A stretch of DNA of 9,959 nucleotides from DAOTEJ01 sp035454085 (lineage in GTDB: Bacteria > Pseudomonadota > Gammaproteobacteria > Burkholderiales > Burkholderiaceae_F), in NCBI GenBank assembly GCA_035454085.1, contig DAOTEJ010000089.1, positions 1 to 9,959 on the forward strand. The letters are read 5' to 3'. Under the pieces are notes generated by a model that saw nothing but the letters and a program-made list of their open reading frames with translations, made no database searches and was not told where the DNA came from. Of this stretch, positions 8,808-9,959 are shown piece by piece (positions within the stretch are counted from its first letter, which is position 1; every line of letters begins with the position of its first letter). The position numbers and the translations under genes were made by a program.

Positions 8808-8858
8808 GTTTCAATTGTGGAACATTTGTTTCAGGAGCGCCCGGGCGATTGTGAAACA
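8807..8858. promoter_or_regulatory. Candidate PrpR upstream activating sites (TGTTTCA/TGAAACA array)
   Basis: Four half-sites are visible: TGTTTCA at 8807-8813, TGGAACA at 8818-8824 (one mismatch), TGTTTCA at 8827-8833 and TGAAACA at 8852-8858. The first two make an inverted repeat with a 4-bp spacer. The last two extend to TTGTTTCA/TGAAACAA, an 8-bp perfect inverted repeat with an 18-bp spacer. That spacer contains a perfect 10-bp palindrome, CGCCCGGGCG (8838-8847), with exactly the same centre. The array lies about 85-135 bp upstream of the -24 element, the usual distance for enhancer-binding proteins. PrpR as the ligand is inferred from position. Confidence 0.7.
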
Positions 8859-8901
8859 ACAGTCGCCGCAGCGCCAGCCCGCGCCGCGGCCGTTACGGTC
8901 G

Positions 8902-8914
8902 AATCAGGCCTTGG
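8902..8914 (+). promoter_or_regulatory. Weak candidate IHF site between UAS and sigma-54 promoter
   Basis: AATCAGGCCTTGG matches the IHF consensus WATCAANNNNTTR with two mismatches. It lies between the presumed PrpR sites and the -24/-12 promoter, where a DNA-bending protein would be useful. The match is poor and the surroundings are not AT-rich, so this is only a possibility. Confidence 0.2.
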
Positions 8915-8941
8915 CGCGCAAGTGAGCACTTCGGTTATGTG

Positions 8942-8957
8942 TGGCATGGCGATTGCA
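8942..8957 (+). promoter_or_regulatory. Sigma-54 (-24/-12) promoter of prpBC
   Basis: TGGCATGGCGATTGCA matches the sigma-54 consensus TGGCAC-N5-TTGCA at all but one position (T for C at the sixth base). The invariant GG (8943-8944) and GC (8955-8956) are exactly 10 bp apart. A start of transcription about 12 bp after the GC, near 8967, would give a leader of about 22 nt before prpB. It agrees with the GAFTGA-type activator encoded divergently. Confidence 0.88.
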
Positions 8958-8978
8958 AGGACGTGAACATCCCCACCC

Positions 8979-8983
8979 GGAGG
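8979..8983 (+). promoter_or_regulatory. Ribosome binding site fixing the prpB start
   Basis: GGAGG lies 6 nt before the ATG at 8990. It decides the start against an in-frame ATG at 8939, which lies upstream of the sigma-54 promoter elements and so would be outside the expected transcript. Confidence 0.88.
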
Positions 8984-8989
8984 TTCACC

Positions 8990-9868
8990 ATGCCCTCGCC
9001 CGGAGCCACCTTCCGCGCCGCCCTGCAAGCGGAATCCCCGCTGCAGATCATCGGCGCCATCAACGCCAACCACGCCCTGCTCGCCAAGCGCGCGGGCTAC
9101 CGGGCGATCTACCTGTCCGGGGGCGGCGTGGCCGCCGGCTCGCTGGGCATGCCCGACCTCGGCATCAACACGCTCGAGGACGTGCTCATCGACACGCGCC
9201 GCATCACCGACGTGTGCGACGTGCCGCTGCTGGTCGACATCGACACCGGCTTCGGGCCTTCTGCCTTCAACATCGAGCGCACCATCAAGAGCCTGATCAA
9301 GGCGGGAGCGGCGGCCTGCCACCTCGAGGACCAGGTGGGCGCCAAGCGTTGCGGCCATCGCCCGGGCAAGGAGATCGTCTCGACCGACGAGATGGTCGAC
9401 CGCGTCAAGGCCGCGGCCGACGCCAAGACCGACCCGGACTTCTTCCTCATCGCGCGCACCGACGCGATCGCCGTGGAGGGCCTGGAGGCCGCCATCGAGC
9501 GCGCCGTGCGCTGCGTCGAGGCCGGCGCCGACGGCATCTTCGCCGAGGCCGCCCTGGATCTGGCCACCTACCGCAAGTTCGTCGACGCGGTGAAGGTGCC
9601 GGTGCTCGCCAACATCACCGAGTTCGGCGCTACGCCGCTGTTCACCGTCGAGGAACTCAGGAGCGCGGGCGTGGCCATGGTGCTGTATCCGCTGTCGGCC
9701 TTCCGCGCGATGAACAAGGCCGCGCAGACCGTGTACGAGGCCGTGCGCCGCGACGGCACGCAAAAGGCCGTGGTCGGCACCATGCAGACGCGCATGGAGC
9801 TCTACGACGCGATCGGCTACCACGACTACGAGCAAAAGCTCGACGCCCTGTTTGCCAAGAAGAAGTGA
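8990..9868 (+). CDS. prpB: 2-methylisocitrate lyase PrpB, 292 aa
   Basis: Cytoplasmic enzyme that cleaves 2-methylisocitrate into pyruvate and succinate, the last step of the 2-methylcitrate cycle. It belongs to the isocitrate lyase/PEP mutase superfamily and has the expected length. Visible motifs are SGGG (43-46, substrate phosphate/carboxylate loop), LVDIDTGFG (81-89, metal-binding acidic residues Asp83 and Asp85), HLEDQ (111-115) and the signature KRCGH (119-123) with catalytic Cys121. ARTDA (155-159) and NITEFG (208-213) follow. The KRCGH signature and short length separate it from true isocitrate lyase (much longer, KKCGH) and from PEP mutase. It is preceded by a sigma-54 promoter and a strong Shine-Dalgarno, and followed 19 bp later by prpC in the same operon. 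Expression should depend on the divergently encoded PrpR. Confidence 0.96.
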   Translation: MPSPGATFRAALQAESPLQIIGAINANHALLAKRAGYRAIYLSGGGVAAGSLGMPDLGINTLEDVLIDTRRITDVCDVPLLVDIDTGFGPSAFNIERTIKSLIKAGAAACHLEDQVGAKRCGHRPGKEIVSTDEMVDRVKAAADAKTDPDFFLIARTDAIAVEGLEAAIERAVRCVEAGADGIFAEAALDLATYRKFVDAVKVPVLANITEFGATPLFTVEELRSAGVAMVLYPLSAFRAMNKAAQTVYEAVRRDGTQKAVVGTMQTRMELYDAIGYHDYEQKLDALFAKKK

Positions 9869-9887
9869 GACCCGAGGGAGAGACACG

Positions 9888-9959
9888 ATGAGCGAGACCC
9901 AGACCCCAGCCCCCAAGCCCAAGAAGTCCGTGGCCCTGAGCGGCGTGGTGGCCGGCAGC
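9888..9959 (+). CDS. prpC: 2-methylcitrate synthase PrpC, N-terminal 24 codons only
   Basis: Only the start is present: MSETQTPAPKPKKSVALSGV and four more residues. The KKSVALSGVVAG segment is typical of the beginning of 2-methylcitrate synthase, which condenses propionyl-CoA with oxaloacetate. A lysine/proline-rich lead precedes the conserved part. GAGGGAG ends 7 nt before the ATG, a good ribosome binding site. The position directly after prpB is the standard gene order. No catalytic residue is in view, so the call rests on the N-terminus and the context. Confidence 0.85.
   Translation, partial: MSETQTPAPKPKKSVALSGVVAGS

Noticed and set aside
8939..8989. An earlier in-frame ATG for prpB at 8939
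   Set aside because: It lies upstream of and overlaps the -24/-12 promoter, has no ribosome binding site, and adds 17 residues not seen in PrpB proteins.

Overview
The window is very GC-rich, has strong third-position G/C bias, and carries a divergent prpR/prpBC propionate locus with a sigma-54 promoter. These features suggest a high-GC betaproteobacterium, most likely Burkholderiales (Comamonadaceae or Rubrivivax/Leptothrix-like). That placement is an inference from gene content and protein style, not from a marker gene. Coding density is high. No gene-free stretch exceeds about 185 bp, and I see no tRNA, rRNA, CRISPR array, insertion sequence or phage gene.

Left block (1-2829, minus strand): an apparent three-gene operon. 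In transcription order it is a kelch-repeat beta-propeller lipoprotein (2829-1402), a 247-aa lipoprotein of unknown function (1348-605), and a short-chain dehydrogenase/reductase (SDR) that starts in a 4-bp GTGA overlap and runs off the left edge (608-1). The SDR keeps the nucleotide-binding glycine motif and the catalytic Ser and Tyr, but has Gln where the catalytic Lys should be and Val where the catalytic Asn should be.

Centre (3007-6357, plus strand): a 1116-aa SARP/AfsR-like regulator with an N-terminal winged helix, a BTAD domain, a P-loop ATPase and a helical TPR-like C-terminus. It diverges from the kelch operon. The 177-bp intergenic region holds four perfect copies of an 8-bp half-site (GCGTGACC or its complement) within 42 bp, two of them forming a 16-bp palindrome. 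This looks like the operator linking the regulator to the kelch/lipoprotein/SDR operon. It is the least familiar and most interesting part of the window.

Right block (6411-9959): a GFA-family zinc-binding protein gene lies 24 bp downstream of prpR, both on the minus strand. prpR encodes the sigma-54-dependent propionate activator and diverges from prpB (methylisocitrate lyase) and the start of prpC (2-methylcitrate synthase). The prpR-prpB intergenic region contains repeated TGTTTCA/TGAAACA half-sites (candidate PrpR upstream activating sites, one touching the prpR start codon), a near-consensus -24/-12 promoter and a strong prpB ribosome binding site. Together these are the start of a 2-methylcitrate cycle operon, probably induced when propionyl-CoA is metabolised to 2-methylcitrate.
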